64,000 nt of DNA from Pirellulales bacterium (GCA_016931075.1 JAFGFF010000440.1:1-64000); one strand, 5' to 3'; positions 18,216 through 28,408 are shown, numbered from the stretch's first letter. Notes: generated by a model from the sequence alone, not told the origin. Numbers and translations are program-made.

Positions 18216-18969
18216 GCCGCCAGCGGTAACTACACGGTGGTGATCTTTTTACCGGTACTTATTACCACTCAGGATAGGTATATTCCAGTCCTTCGTAGCG
18301 GTATTAATCATCATCCAAATCGACTCCAATAGCATAAACACCCAGAAAGGCAACCTTCGAACCCCATCTCAATGGGGATTCCTCTGTGGTGTTCAGAGAA
18401 CTCCAGATGGATGCTGAAGCGGTGGGGTTACGACGCCTCATGCCAGCCGAACGTGGTGTGAATAGACAACAGAAATGATAGGGGCTCCGGTTCGGGCAAG
18501 ATGGCATAAACATCGACAGGATCATGGTTTAGGAAACCAGGGAAGAAGAGAGCGATCGTGTTGGCACCAGGTTTGCCCATGGTCGGTGGTGACGCGTCAG
18601 CGGCTTGACATTATGGCGCGGTTGAATCATGCTGAGAACAATAGGCTGGAGTATAAGCGGTCTACGTTTGGAGCGTCTCATCTTCCAATGATCCAATGAT
18701 CGCGCCGCGATTATTGAGCGGGAATAGACGCGACAGAAGAGGGACCGCAGCTCATTTTGATTTGCGTTCTCGCCGATCAACTCGGCCTGCCCACGGCCCC
18801 GTCACCGGGGGTGGCGGGTGTAGGGGCGGCCAGAGCCCGCCTTGTTGTTTCATCGCGCGACGGTCTTTTCAGAAAGAGAGTGGGTTTCACGCGATCGCAC
18901 GGGGGTGCGATTGACACCATCGTGGTCCTTAAAAGAAAGCGCGTCGAAACCAGCTTCGCGCGGCCAACC
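18216..18969 (+). other. Long intergenic region before the exosortase
   Basis: About 750 bases without a convincing gene, clearly more A/T-rich than the coding DNA on either side. A consensus-like -35 hexamer TTGACA is at 18605-18610, but no good -10 is at the right distance. A 73-codon antisense frame near 18304-18525 has no ribosome site or recognisable protein features. The region marks the left boundary of the exopolysaccharide locus and probably holds its main promoter or remnants of an insertion. Confidence 0.5.
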
Positions 18970-20004
18970 ATGCAGACAACGACAGCAACAGTGCCCCAAG
19001 ACCAGAAGAAGATGCCACCGGCGATGATTATCGGTGGGATCGCTTTGGTAGCGATCTTTCTTGTGGGCTATTTCGAGACATTTGTTGGTTATTTGTTTCC
19101 GCGCTGGTGGTATGAGATCGACTACAATTATTGCTTCTTCGTTCTGCCCTTTGCGATCTTTCTCGCATGGGACCGGCGCGAGATGATGGAGGATATCACG
19201 TCTGAGGGGAGTTACTGGGGTCTGATCCCAATTCTGGTGGGTGCGGGAGTATGGTGGTATGCCTCGTATGAATGCCGGCCATGGGTGGTCGCGGTTTCGA
19301 TGCTGCCGCTGATTGCAGGAATGGTGCTGTTCATTGGCGGGTGGCGCGCCGCGCATTGGTTGTGGCCTTCCGTGCTGTTTCTTGGATTTATGTTTCCACT
19401 GCCGGGTGGATTTGCCGGAAAACTTCGGCTTCAACTTCAGGAGGTTGGAACCCAGGTCAGCGTGTTCACACTTCAGACCATTGGGATTCGGGCAGTCGCC
19501 GAGGGGAACACGATTGTCACCCCTAGTGCCAAGCTCGGCGTGGTCGAGGCCTGCAGTGGTATTCGGATGTTGATGTTGTTCTTTGCTGCCTGCATCGGGG
19601 CTGCCATGTTCATTCGGCGAGACATGTTGACGCGGATTCTCATCGTGCTCAGTGCAGTTCCTATTGCGATCATCGCCAATGTAACGCGGATCACGGTGAC
19701 GGCACTTCTGTACGACATGACCAGCCCGGAGTTGGCGGAGCGTGTCTTTCACGATTTGGCCGGCTGGTTCATGATGCCATTTGCAATTGTCATTCTCTGG
19801 GGTGAGTTGGCATTGTTTGATCGGCTCTTTGCCGCTCCGGAGCGAGAGTCGCCCCTTGCGTTCAATCCGTTGATAGGCGGTGAGCCTGTCAACTCGGCTC
19901 CCGCGCGCCGTGGGGAAAAGAGGGAAACACCCCTTGCAAATCCATTGGCGGGTGATAGGTCTGCCAGTTCGGCCCCCGCGCGACGCAGGGATGGAGAACC
20001 GTAG
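18970..20004 (+). CDS. Exosortase (exosortase/archaeosortase family)
   Basis: 344 residues from the ATG at 18970; the frame is open further upstream, but those 71 residues are not exosortase-like. It has about eight membrane helices and the catalytic residues of the family: C195 in VVEACSGIRM, R240 in IANVTRIT and H261 in RVFHDLAGW. The family is a cysteine transpeptidase that processes PEP-CTERM-type surface proteins at a C-terminal sorting signal. The next genes encode an autokinase, a WecA-like enzyme and an EpsI-like protein, the usual company of exosortases in exopolysaccharide loci. The last 50 residues are an imperfect tandem duplication (PLAFNPLIGG..NSAPARR and PLANPLAGD..SSAPARR) not typical of the family. 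No protein with a clear PEP-CTERM signal is seen in the window. Confidence 0.93.
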   Translation: MQTTTATVPQDQKKMPPAMIIGGIALVAIFLVGYFETFVGYLFPRWWYEIDYNYCFFVLPFAIFLAWDRREMMEDITSEGSYWGLIPILVGAGVWWYASYECRPWVVAVSMLPLIAGMVLFIGGWRAAHWLWPSVLFLGFMFPLPGGFAGKLRLQLQEVGTQVSVFTLQTIGIRAVAEGNTIVTPSAKLGVVEACSGIRMLMLFFAACIGAAMFIRRDMLTRILIVLSAVPIAIIANVTRITVTALLYDMTSPELAERVFHDLAGWFMMPFAIVILWGELALFDRLFAAPERESPLAFNPLIGGEPVNSAPARRGEKRETPLANPLAGDRSASSAPARRRDGEP

Positions 20005-20164
20005 TAAGCGTGTTTGAATATTGCTGGTGGCGCCGGGAATCCGGTGGCAAGAGCTTATGCCAATGATTAGAGGTTCTTTTCCATGATCTTGTCGCCGGAT
20101 ACGTCTTTGTTCTGAAGACGGCGATGGCAAGACACAACCATCTCAAATTCCTGAGGAGAGGTCT

Positions 20165-22405
20165 ATGTCAATCAAAGACGAAACATCTGCATTGGAGCAC
20201 GGCACCAACGGTTCGTCGTTGATAGTGCAACGCCATTCGGCGATGGGACCAGTGGACATCGAATGGCCGAGTGCTCCGGCCTCCCAGGTGGCCGGAATGG
20301 GTGACGCGTTTGCTTATCTGCACGCAGTTCGGCGCCACTGGCTGCTGGGCTTGATGATGGGAATCGTCTGCGCTGCAGCGCTCGGCGCCATTGCCTGGGC
20401 GTTTCTCCCGCGGACATACACTGCGATGGCCTATATCCGAATTGCCATGCAGAAACCGTCGTTGACTGAAAAAGAACGGCGGATTAATCCACAAGAGTTC
20501 CAGAGTGACAAGAACACCCAAATGGTGTTGTTGAAAAGCCATCTTGTTTTGACTGAGGCGCTGCGGGACGAAACGATCAACTCGTTGCCCATGGTCGAGC
20601 AAGAGAAGCCTGACGAAGTGAAATGGCTTAGTAGTAACCTGAGAGTAGCGTTTCCCGACGATGCTGAAATCATGCAGATCAGCCTTAAGGGAGAAGACAA
20701 GGAGCAGGTTACCAAGATCGTCAACGCCGTGATCCATGCGTACAAAACGCTCGTCGTCGACAATGAGGAGAGCCAGGGCCTCGCCAATCTGGTGGAAATG
20801 AGGCGCATCCAGGATCAGAAAGCGGCCGCATTGCGAACGCACGAGGCGAGAGTCAAGATGCTGATTGAAAGCAACAATACCGCGGATCCCGAAGAGCTCC
20901 GGATGAAGCGGATGATCGAAAGCCAGAAACTGACCGATTATCGAAGGGAACTCTGGAAGGCCCAATTCAAACGCCAGGAACTCCAGGGAGAGGCGGCTGC
21001 CATTGAGGCTTCCAAGAAACGTCTGGACGGGGACGAGCAGGGAATGGTTACGGATCTCGAATTGGAGAAACTGAAACAGAGTGATCAAAAGCTTCGAGAG
21101 TGGGAACGTGCCTTGGCAGGTTTGGAACCGATGCTTCGACAGATGGAGACGGGATTGCGATCAGATGCCGACAAGAAAATATTCGGCAGCCCCAAAATGC
21201 ATAGCTATGCCGAGTCGATCAAGGCGCAGTATGACGCGCGGGTCGAGGAACTCGTGGCGATGATGAAGAGAGCCAAACGGCAGGAGTTGGAAAACTCGCT
21301 CATCGAATTGAACGCACAGATCAAGATTTTAAAAGATAGCGAAACACAGCTTGCCGATCTGATCAAGAGCCAAGACGAGGCGATCAACCAACTCGGCAAG
21401 TCGACGGTTGAGGCGATCATGGCCCAACACAATTTGGATGCGAAGAAGAAGGCCCTGGACGACGTCTCGATCAGGGTAGAACAACTCGAAGTGGAGCAGA
21501 AGTCGCGCCCGAGGATTTCGATCCAACAAGAAGCAGCTCCGCCGAAAAGCTATGACAGCCCAGAGTTGCGAATAGCATTGACTGTTCTCATCGGATTGGT
21601 CGGGCTGACACTGCCCATCGCTTTGATCGTGTTGGTTGATGTTCGAAAGCAGCGAATCAATTCCTCCGAGGAAGTCACCAAGAAGTTGGGATTGCCCGTC
21701 ATCGGTTCCGTGCCACTTATCCCGGGCAGGGCCCTCCGTCATCTGAACACCAACGCCAAGGGTGATCAACAATGGAGCGTCCGTCTGGCCGAGTCGATCG
21801 ATAGCATCGCGGCGAGGCTGCTGCGTAATGCGGCGATCGAAGGGAGCCGGGTGGTTCTGATCACCAGCGCTGTCAGCGGCGAAGGCAAGACTACTCTGGC
21901 CACCCAGGTTGCCACGAGCCTCGCCCGTGCCGGGCGGCGAACCGTGTTGGTTGATTTTGATCTCCGACGTCCGGCCGTCGATCGAGCGTTCGGCCTGCCG
22001 CTTGAGCCCGGCGTAAGCGACGCCCTGTGCGGGCAGACTGAGGTAGAGAATTTGCCTCACGAAACAGCCGCGAAGAACCTCTTCGTCGTCACGGCGGGAC
22101 GGTGCGACCGACACGCCTTGCAGGCCCTTTCCAATGGAGCCGACGAGAGGCTTTTCGACGAGCTTCGTTCGGAGTTCGAGTTCGTGATCGTCGACGGCAG
22201 TCCGATCCTGCCAGTTGCCGACTCGCGCTACGTCAGTCAGCATGTCGACACCGTCCTCCTTTCAGTGTTCCGCGATTTCAGCCGTGGTCCCAAGGTAATG
22301 GCCGCGTGTGAAATCCTCGAGTCGTTTGGTGTCGGTGACATTGAGGCCGTGGTGACCAGTTCCTCGGAGGACAGCTACGGGACCATTAGCACCGTGACAG
22401 CCTAG
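20165..22405 (+). CDS. Wzc-like chain-length determinant and tyrosine autokinase
   Basis: 746 residues. A Wzz-like region has TM1 around residues 58-78 (WLLGLMMGIVCAAALGAIAW) and TM2 around 475-495, separated by a periplasmic coiled coil of about 380 residues. The cytoplasmic BY-kinase domain has Walker A SGEGKTTLA near 572, Walker A' VDFDLRRP near 598 and Walker B VIVDGSP near 677. The C-terminus has a single tyrosine (EDSYGTIS) and no tyrosine cluster, unlike enterobacterial Wzc, so autophosphorylation may be limited. An excellent Shine-Dalgarno (GAGGAGAGG) precedes the start. It controls polymer length and export of the polysaccharide made by the neighbouring genes. It follows the exosortase by 160 bases. 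Confidence 0.93.
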   Translation: MSIKDETSALEHGTNGSSLIVQRHSAMGPVDIEWPSAPASQVAGMGDAFAYLHAVRRHWLLGLMMGIVCAAALGAIAWAFLPRTYTAMAYIRIAMQKPSLTEKERRINPQEFQSDKNTQMVLLKSHLVLTEALRDETINSLPMVEQEKPDEVKWLSSNLRVAFPDDAEIMQISLKGEDKEQVTKIVNAVIHAYKTLVVDNEESQGLANLVEMRRIQDQKAAALRTHEARVKMLIESNNTADPEELRMKRMIESQKLTDYRRELWKAQFKRQELQGEAAAIEASKKRLDGDEQGMVTDLELEKLKQSDQKLREWERALAGLEPMLRQMETGLRSDADKKIFGSPKMHSYAESIKAQYDARVEELVAMMKRAKRQELENSLIELNAQIKILKDSETQLADLIKSQDEAINQLGKSTVEAIMAQHNLDAKKKALDDVSIRVEQLEVEQKSRPRISIQQEAAPPKSYDSPELRIALTVLIGLVGLTLPIALIVLVDVRKQRINSSEEVTKKLGLPVIGSVPLIPGRALRHLNTNAKGDQQWSVRLAESIDSIAARLLRNAAIEGSRVVLITSAVSGEGKTTLATQVATSLARAGRRTVLVDFDLRRPAVDRAFGLPLEPGVSDALCGQTEVENLPHETAAKNLFVVTAGRCDRHALQALSNGADERLFDELRSEFEFVIVDGSPILPVADSRYVSQHVDTVLLSVFRDFSRGPKVMAACEILESFGVGDIEAVVTSSSEDSYGTISTVTA

Positions 22406-22530
22406 TATCGAGTTTTTCGGCCGATGGGTCGAGGAGTCGAACAAGGAATCGTTGGACTCTTCGATCCAGCAAGGTCTTGATATTTAGGTTGTTCTTCAAC
22501 GCTCACTACCGTGATAAGCCTTGGACGACC

Positions 22531-24186
22531 ATGGGATCCGAACCGACGATCTTCACGCTCGCTGTGCTGGTCAGCCTTGTCCTGACCGCGCTGATTCGTG
22601 AGATCGCGCCACGCTTCGGCCTAACGGACAATCCTGACGGTCACCGCAAGCTTCACGGTCGAGCCACGTCACTCGGGGGCGGTCTGGCTGTCTATCTAAC
22701 GACCGCGATCATTCTGGGCACACTCTGGATTGTCCCTCTGCAATGGTTCCAGAATCCATCAGACACCACGCAACCAAACCAGTCTGAGGTTGCCAAAGCA
22801 GATAGACACGCGACTGTAAACAACGAGGGAGAGGACGTCGCGTCCACCACGGTCCGAGCCAAACTGCGAGCCGGCTATCCTGGGCTGCCGGCGCTATTGT
22901 TGGCAGGACTGGTGATCGTGGTGGTCGGATTGATCGATGACAAGAAAATCCTCTCCGGCAAGCAGAAACTCGTCGGGCAAATCGTCGCCGCGTCGATTCT
23001 CATCCTGGACGGCAATGGGCTGCTTATTGAGCGGATAGAGTTCCTGGGGTATCCCATGACGTTCGGATACCTGGCCTTTCCCCTCACGTTATTCTGGCTT
23101 CTCGGGGCCATCAACTCCCTCAATCTCCTCGACGGGATCGATGGACTGGCGACTATGCTGGGCATCATCCTCAGTTGCACCATCGCCGCCATGTCGGTTG
23201 TGACGGGGAACCATGGCGTGGCCATCATCGCCATGGTATTCGCCGCCAGCCTGATGGGATTCATGCGGTTCAACTACCCGCCGGCCACGATCTTTCTCGG
23301 GGACGCCGGTAGTATGCTCATTGGCTTGGTGGTCGGCGCCCTGGCCATCCGCGGATCGCTCAAGGCGTCAGGCGCCGTCCTATTGGCCGCGCCGCTTGTC
23401 GTCTGGACCCTCCCGATTCTCGACTCCGTCGCCGCGGTTCTCCGCCGTAAGTTAACTGGACGAAGCATCTATGCCACCGATCGAGGACACCTGCACCACC
23501 GGCTCCTGAATCTTCTAGGCAACAACCGCAGAGTGTTAACCTGGGTGGCCATCTGCTGTACTGTCCTTTCAGTCGCGACAGTAATTGGGCTGCATCTCGA
23601 AGACGATCGGATCATGCTGCTGACTTGCCTCGCCGTTGTTCTGATCTTCATAACGACGGGGATCTTTGGCCGTGTCGAACTACTTTTGGTTAGCACGCGG
23701 CTGCGGCGAGTGGGGCACACGCTGATTTGGCCATTTATGCGAGGATCCCGTGGGATCTGGAAGTCCAGCATTCGTCTTCAGGGTTCACAGAAGTGGGATT
23801 TGCTCTGGGCGGCTTTCATTGAATCGGCCGAGAAGCTGTCACTGACCGAGGTCCGACTCGACGTCAACATGCCTACCGTGCACGAGGCATACCACGCAGT
23901 CTGGGAATGTCCACGACGAAGCAAAGAAAGTGTCTGTTGGCACGTGGAAGTCCCTCTTGTCGCCAGCGGCCGTTCGATAGGACAAGTGCGGATCTCGGGC
24001 GAGCGAAACGGTCAGTCCGCTTGCCTGGATATTCAGCACCTCATGGAACTTATTGAACCATTCGAAGCCCGAATGCAGATGCTCGATGCATCGCCGGATG
24101 CTTTTTCGAAGAATGGGGAAGAAAATTCAGCAACAGGGCACATGGACTTGCCGGTCTCGCAAAAGACCGTCTCGTCGCAAAGTTGA
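22531..24186 (+). CDS. WecA/TagO-like undecaprenyl-phosphate sugar-1-phosphate transferase with a C-terminal extension
   Basis: 551 residues from the ATG at 22531 (MGSEPTIF); a start at 22477 would add 18 residues. It has about eleven helices and the MraY/WecA signatures: DDKKILSGKQKLVGQ, NLLDGIDGLA, FLGDAGSM and the DRGHLHHRLL motif. The role is to transfer a HexNAc- or hexose-1-phosphate from a UDP-sugar to undecaprenyl phosphate, the first committed step of polysaccharide assembly. The family is usually 320-360 residues; here about 190 soluble residues follow the last helix, and the loop after the second helix holds about 40 extra polar residues. It is well placed between the autokinase and the EpsI-like gene. 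Confidence 0.9.
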   Translation: MGSEPTIFTLAVLVSLVLTALIREIAPRFGLTDNPDGHRKLHGRATSLGGGLAVYLTTAIILGTLWIVPLQWFQNPSDTTQPNQSEVAKADRHATVNNEGEDVASTTVRAKLRAGYPGLPALLLAGLVIVVVGLIDDKKILSGKQKLVGQIVAASILILDGNGLLIERIEFLGYPMTFGYLAFPLTLFWLLGAINSLNLLDGIDGLATMLGIILSCTIAAMSVVTGNHGVAIIAMVFAASLMGFMRFNYPPATIFLGDAGSMLIGLVVGALAIRGSLKASGAVLLAAPLVVWTLPILDSVAAVLRRKLTGRSIYATDRGHLHHRLLNLLGNNRRVLTWVAICCTVLSVATVIGLHLEDDRIMLLTCLAVVLIFITTGIFGRVELLLVSTRLRRVGHTLIWPFMRGSRGIWKSSIRLQGSQKWDLLWAAFIESAEKLSLTEVRLDVNMPTVHEAYHAVWECPRRSKESVCWHVEVPLVASGRSIGQVRISGERNGQSACLDIQHLMELIEPFEARMQMLDASPDAFSKNGEENSATGHMDLPVSQKTVSSQS

Positions 24187-24312
24187 CACCCCCGGGCATT
24201 TTCCCTTTAGCACTGTACTGATGGCTGAAGGAAATGACTGGGAGACCGCGGAAGAAATCGGATGTATCCATAGTGATCATCTTAACTTCAAGAGTCAAGG
24301 ATAGTGAATTCC

Positions 24313-25050
24313 ATGGTTAGGTTCTCTACTGGACGGATCTTGGCTGCGGCGGTCCTTATGGCCGTTGTGTACGGCGTTACCGTGCTCATGGGGCAAATAA
24401 GCGGCGTCTCTAAGTCCGTTGCGATGCCAAAGATCAGCATCACGACCATGCCGAAGGAGTTTGGCGACTGGAAAGGAGAAGACCGAGAGGTTGGGGCTCG
24501 TGAGTTCCACGCCATCGGAGCGACGAAGGTCGTCTCTCGCGAGTACCGGAATTCGGCGGGTGAGGTGATTGTCGTGCATATCGCGACTTTTGGAGACTAC
24601 TGGCGGTTGACACCCCACTCGCCCTTGGTTTGTTATCCATCCAACGGCTTCACGAAGAGCGGGGAGCGTGTTGTCGAGCTGCCCAATTCTGATGGGTGTC
24701 GCGTGGATCTGGTCGAGTTCAGCAAAAAGAAACGGACCAATCTTGTCGCCTTCTGGTATCAATTCGGAGATCAAGTATTTCTTAATGACGAAGAGTTGTC
24801 AGAAGCCCAACGGGCCTATCGAGGTGTCGGCGAATCATGGCCCTCGATCATCAAGGTCCTCTTGGACTCAAGCCAACCCCATCCCAAACAGTTCGAGCCG
24901 GAGTTCCTCGAGTTTGCCAGCCAAATACGGATGTGGTCCAAGGACCTTCAAGAAGGTCGGACGAATCTTAATAAGGCTGATGCGAATGGAGTCGATGATA
25001 CTGGCAATCCAAAATCGGCCGAACAGGCCAACGGTCCTTCGGCTTCCTGA
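24313..25050 (+). CDS. EpsI-like exosortase-associated protein (DUF3485)
   Basis: About 245 residues; the start is uncertain (ATG 24313, or GTG 24304 closer to an AAGG). It has one N-terminal helix (ILAAAVLMAVVYGVTVLM) and then a periplasmic domain with the typical text FGDWKGEDREV, VVHIATFGDYWRLTPHSPLVCYP and AFWYQFGDQ. In many bacteria this domain is a separate protein or is fused to the exosortase. The exact role is unknown but is tied to exosortase/exopolysaccharide systems. The HSPLVCYPS cysteine is the family's conserved one. The C-terminal 35 residues are polar and variable. Confidence 0.85.
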   Translation: MVRFSTGRILAAAVLMAVVYGVTVLMGQISGVSKSVAMPKISITTMPKEFGDWKGEDREVGAREFHAIGATKVVSREYRNSAGEVIVVHIATFGDYWRLTPHSPLVCYPSNGFTKSGERVVELPNSDGCRVDLVEFSKKKRTNLVAFWYQFGDQVFLNDEELSEAQRAYRGVGESWPSIIKVLLDSSQPHPKQFEPEFLEFASQIRMWSKDLQEGRTNLNKADANGVDDTGNPKSAEQANGPSAS

Positions 25051-25161
25051 AGGAGCCTCACTCTCTTCCATCCGAGTCGTATTCCGTTGCGGTCATGCGG
25101 GAACCACAATGGGCGGCGTGAGGTCTGTTGTGTTGTGATCCCGGTATAGTCGGATACATCC

Positions 25162-26358
25162 GTGAACAAGTCCCCGATACGAGTGTCCGTGGTTTTCGGA
25201 ACACGCCCCGAAGCGATTAAGCTGTGCCCGTTGGTGCTAGCACTTGCGGAATGCCCCGGGCTGCAACCTCACGTCTGCGTGACCGGCCAGCATCGGGAGA
25301 TGCTCGATCAAGTGCTCGACGTCTTCGGCATTGTTCCAGACGTGGATCTCAATTTGATGCGACCCGATCAAACACTGGCCGGGTTTACCTCGCGCGCGAT
25401 CGCCACGATCGATGAATACTACGAGGCAAGCCGTCCTGATCTTGTTCTCGTCCAGGGTGATACGACGACGGTCTTTTGTGCCGCTTTGTGCGCTTTCTAT
25501 CGAGATATTCCGGTGGGACACGTTGAGGCGGGGCTGCGAACCTTCAATAAGCGATCCCCGTTCCCCGAAGAAATCAATCGTGTGTTAGCCTCGCGAGTGA
25601 CCGACCTGCATTTCGCTCCGACGGAGACCGCCCGACAGAACCTACTCCGTGAAGCGGTGCCGGACGAGCGGATTTTTGTCACGGGCAACACCGTGATCGA
25701 CGCCTTGCTGTTCGCCGTCGACCGCGTACGTGCCAATCCACCGTCAATCGATGGATTGCCCGATCCTCTCCAGCCCGGCCAGGCCGCCGGAGGACACGAT
25801 AGTCCGCCCGTGGTCTTGATCACAGGACATCGCCGCGAGAACTTCGGCGCCGGTTTCGAAAACATCTGCCAGGCGATTGTCACCCTGGCCAAACGGTTTC
25901 CCGATACCCACTTCGTCTATCCCGTCCACCTGAATCCCCATGTTCGGGAGCCGGTAAAACGCATTTTGGGCACGAATTCATCCGCAAAGGGCCACCACCG
26001 AAATATCCATCTCATCGAACCGTTGAGCTACCTGCCCTTCGTCGCCATGATGGATCGCGCCATGCTCCTGCTGACCGATTCGGGCGGCGTCCAGGAAGAG
26101 GCGCCCAGCCTCGGCAAACCGGTCCTCGTCATGCGAGACACGACCGAACGCCCTGAAGCCGTCGAGATGGGCACCGTCAAGCTGGTCGGCACCAACACCG
26201 ACGCCATCGTCGACAACACCGCAACTCTCCTGACCAACCCGGATGCCTACACCACCATGGCCAATGCCGTCAATCCCTACGGCGACGGTCATGCTTGCGA
26301 ACGAATCGTTAAGGCATGCAGGCGGTTTTTTCCTGATGGACCGGGAGAGGACAAGTGA
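25162..26358 (+). CDS. wecB: UDP-GlcNAc 2-epimerase (non-hydrolysing), copy 1
   Basis: 398 residues from a GTG start. Converts UDP-GlcNAc to UDP-ManNAc in the cytoplasm. Motifs: GTRPEAIK near the N-terminus, QGDTTTVF, HVEAGLRT, FPEEINR, GHRRENFG and TDSGGVQEEAPSLGKPVLV. The family length is about 370-390; a short insert lies around residues 196-210. The stop overlaps the GTG start of the flippase gene (GTGA). A second, rather different epimerase is encoded at 45324. Confidence 0.95.
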   Translation: MNKSPIRVSVVFGTRPEAIKLCPLVLALAECPGLQPHVCVTGQHREMLDQVLDVFGIVPDVDLNLMRPDQTLAGFTSRAIATIDEYYEASRPDLVLVQGDTTTVFCAALCAFYRDIPVGHVEAGLRTFNKRSPFPEEINRVLASRVTDLHFAPTETARQNLLREAVPDERIFVTGNTVIDALLFAVDRVRANPPSIDGLPDPLQPGQAAGGHDSPPVVLITGHRRENFGAGFENICQAIVTLAKRFPDTHFVYPVHLNPHVREPVKRILGTNSSAKGHHRNIHLIEPLSYLPFVAMMDRAMLLLTDSGGVQEEAPSLGKPVLVMRDTTERPEAVEMGTVKLVGTNTDAIVDNTATLLTNPDAYTTMANAVNPYGDGHACERIVKACRRFFPDGPGEDK

Positions 26359-27737
26359 GCATCAAGTCACTCGCAACCACGTATTGCCCATCCTTCTTGC
26401 GGCCTGTGCTCGACCGCATTGAGAACTCGCCGATTGGTCGCCGGTTGGCAAAGGGAGTTTTTTGGACGATTGCCGGAACGGTGATCTCTCGCGGTCTCAT
26501 GCTTGTCGCCTCAGTGTTTGTCGCACGAATCCTCGGCGCGGTGACCTTTGGTGAATACGGCATCGTTCGCAATACGGTTGGCATGCTTGGAGTCTTCGCG
26601 GGGCTTGGCCTGAGCCTGACCGCTACGAAACACGTCGCCGAGTTTCGCCGTACCGATCCCCAACGCGCTGGGCGTGTCGTCGGCCTTTCGTGGTTTGTCG
26701 CTATTGTGACCGGTGGCCTGATGTCATTGGGACTCTTGGTGTTCGCTCCCTGGTTGGCAGAGCACACCCTGAATGCGCCGCACCTGTCCACCGTACTACG
26801 TATCGCATCTTTGATCTTACTGATCGAATCACTCAACGGCGCCCAAACCGGCGCACTGTCTGGATTTGAGGCGTTCAAGATCATTGCTCGCGTGAACCTT
26901 CTCACTGGTTTGGCTTCATTTCCCATTTTGGTTGGCGCGACATACTACGGAGGCCTCAAGGGAGCGGTATGGGGGCTGACGATTAGCTTGTCGTTCAATT
27001 GGCTTCTCAACCACCTAGCAGTTCGCAAGGAAGCCCGGCGTCACGGCGTACCTCTTTCTTTCACACACTGCCTTCGGGAATGGAGCATTCTCTGGAGATT
27101 CAGTCTGCCCGCGTTTCTTGCCGGCACGTTGGCCCAGCCGGTGTATTGGGCATGCATGACACTACTCGCCAATCAACCCAATGGCTACGAAGAGCTTGGC
27201 GTCTTCAGTGCGGCGAACCAATGGTATGCCACGCTCTTGTTCCTGCCGGCCATGCTTGGGCGAGTAGCCGTCCCGATCGTCTCCGACCAGATAGGTCAAC
27301 GCAACTCCGAACAGTCGATCAGAGCACTGGCTCTGACTCTGAAACTGAATCTATTGAGTACGGCGCCGCTCGTGATCGCGGGATGCCTTGCCAGTCCCTG
27401 GATCATGCCTCTCTACGGCCAGCCGTTCGCTGACGGTTGGCCCACCATGGTGGCTCTGCTGTTGTGCGTGTTGGCGAAAGCGGTGATCTCCCCCGTTGGA
27501 GTACTGGTCACATCGACAGGGAGGATGTGGCTTGGGTTCCTGACAAATGGCCTGTGGGCGGTGACAATCATCGCCGCCACATTATTGCTTATCGATTACG
27601 GGTCTTTTGGCGTTGCCATCGCCAGGCTAATCAGCTTCGTATTGTCCGCCGTGTGCAACGGCTTTGTCGCTCTCTGGTTGGTCCAGCTCTTGCGTCAAGA
27701 AGAAGCAACTGTTTTGTGCGATTCAAAAACATGTTAG
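26355..27737 (+). CDS. Wzx-type polysaccharide flippase (MOP superfamily)
   Basis: 460 residues with 12-14 hydrophobic helices and no other domain. The first part (GVFWTIAGTVISRGLMLVAS, ARILGAVTFGEYGIVRN) is characteristic of oligosaccharide-lipid flippases, which move undecaprenyl-linked repeat units across the inner membrane. The GTG start overlaps the epimerase stop by four bases, and the 3' end overlaps the next gene by seven bases, so the three genes are translationally coupled. From about the end of this gene the DNA becomes more A/T-rich. Confidence 0.92.
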   Translation: MSIKSLATTYCPSFLRPVLDRIENSPIGRRLAKGVFWTIAGTVISRGLMLVASVFVARILGAVTFGEYGIVRNTVGMLGVFAGLGLSLTATKHVAEFRRTDPQRAGRVVGLSWFVAIVTGGLMSLGLLVFAPWLAEHTLNAPHLSTVLRIASLILLIESLNGAQTGALSGFEAFKIIARVNLLTGLASFPILVGATYYGGLKGAVWGLTISLSFNWLLNHLAVRKEARRHGVPLSFTHCLREWSILWRFSLPAFLAGTLAQPVYWACMTLLANQPNGYEELGVFSAANQWYATLLFLPAMLGRVAVPIVSDQIGQRNSEQSIRALALTLKLNLLSTAPLVIAGCLASPWIMPLYGQPFADGWPTMVALLLCVLAKAVISPVGVLVTSTGRMWLGFLTNGLWAVTIIAATLLLIDYGSFGVAIARLISFVLSAVCNGFVALWLVQLLRQEEATVLCDSKTC

Positions 27738-28408
27738 GGCTTGCCACTGCGAGGACAACCTTATCCCTTATGGACATCGTGGTGAAGAAGACATCCACAA
27801 TGCCGGTCTTTCAAAGACTCCGACGCATGTTTACGGTGAAGCGGTACAATGTGTCCTGTATCAGTGGTCCTTCCGACATCATCGATATACCGCTAACCTG
27901 TCCTATTGCCCTCGAGGAAGTCAATTCATACAATGTGCATAATGTCACCGATTTCCAACCCGACAAGCATTCCAACTTGTTTGAAAAGTCCTTGAGAGAA
28001 GGGCAATGCGGCGTATACGCGGTCGACAACTCGGTGGTATGTGGGCATGCATGGGCTGTGGTCTGCCGGAACGAATCGGGAAGATCAATCGGATACTACC
28101 GGCTTCGCGCTGGAGAGGCGATGATTCACTATTGTGAAGTGGAACCATCTCATCGGGGACGCGCCATCTATCCGGCCATGCTGTGCTCTCTGTGCAAACG
28201 ACTTCTCGGTAAAGAAAAGATGACCAAGGTCTTCGTCAATACCGAGCTCGACAACGCTCCCGCGTTGAGAAGCATTGTAAAGGTGGGATTTACTACCGTG
28301 GGCAACTACGTCTTCGTGCTATTCCGCGGAAGACTGGTGTACAAGAGAAGGTTGGCCGACCTGGGCCCCCCAAGCGGAATTGGAGATGCGTCATCTCGTC
28401 AGGCATAG
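27731..28408 (+). CDS. GNAT-like N-acetyltransferase
   Basis: About 225 residues if translation begins at the ATG at 27731, overlapping the flippase stop; the ATG at 27770 is an alternative. The middle and C-terminal part has a GNAT fold pattern: GYYRLRAGEAMIHYCEVEPS, then RGRAIYPAMLCSLCKRLL in the acetyl-CoA-binding position, then NTELDNAPALRSIVKVGF. The Q/RxxGxG/A loop is degenerate (HRGRAI), so activity is uncertain. Probable role: acetylation of a sugar amine or carrier in polysaccharide synthesis. It is followed by 156 bases with nothing recognisable. Confidence 0.75.
   Translation: MLGLATARTTLSLMDIVVKKTSTMPVFQRLRRMFTVKRYNVSCISGPSDIIDIPLTCPIALEEVNSYNVHNVTDFQPDKHSNLFEKSLREGQCGVYAVDNSVVCGHAWAVVCRNESGRSIGYYRLRAGEAMIHYCEVEPSHRGRAIYPAMLCSLCKRLLGKEKMTKVFVNTELDNAPALRSIVKVGFTTVGNYVFVLFRGRLVYKRRLADLGPPSGIGDASSRQA

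Noticed and set aside
18304-18525. 73-codon antisense frame in the gap before the exosortase
   Set aside because: No ribosome site, no hydrophobic or domain pattern, lies in A/T-rich noncoding DNA.
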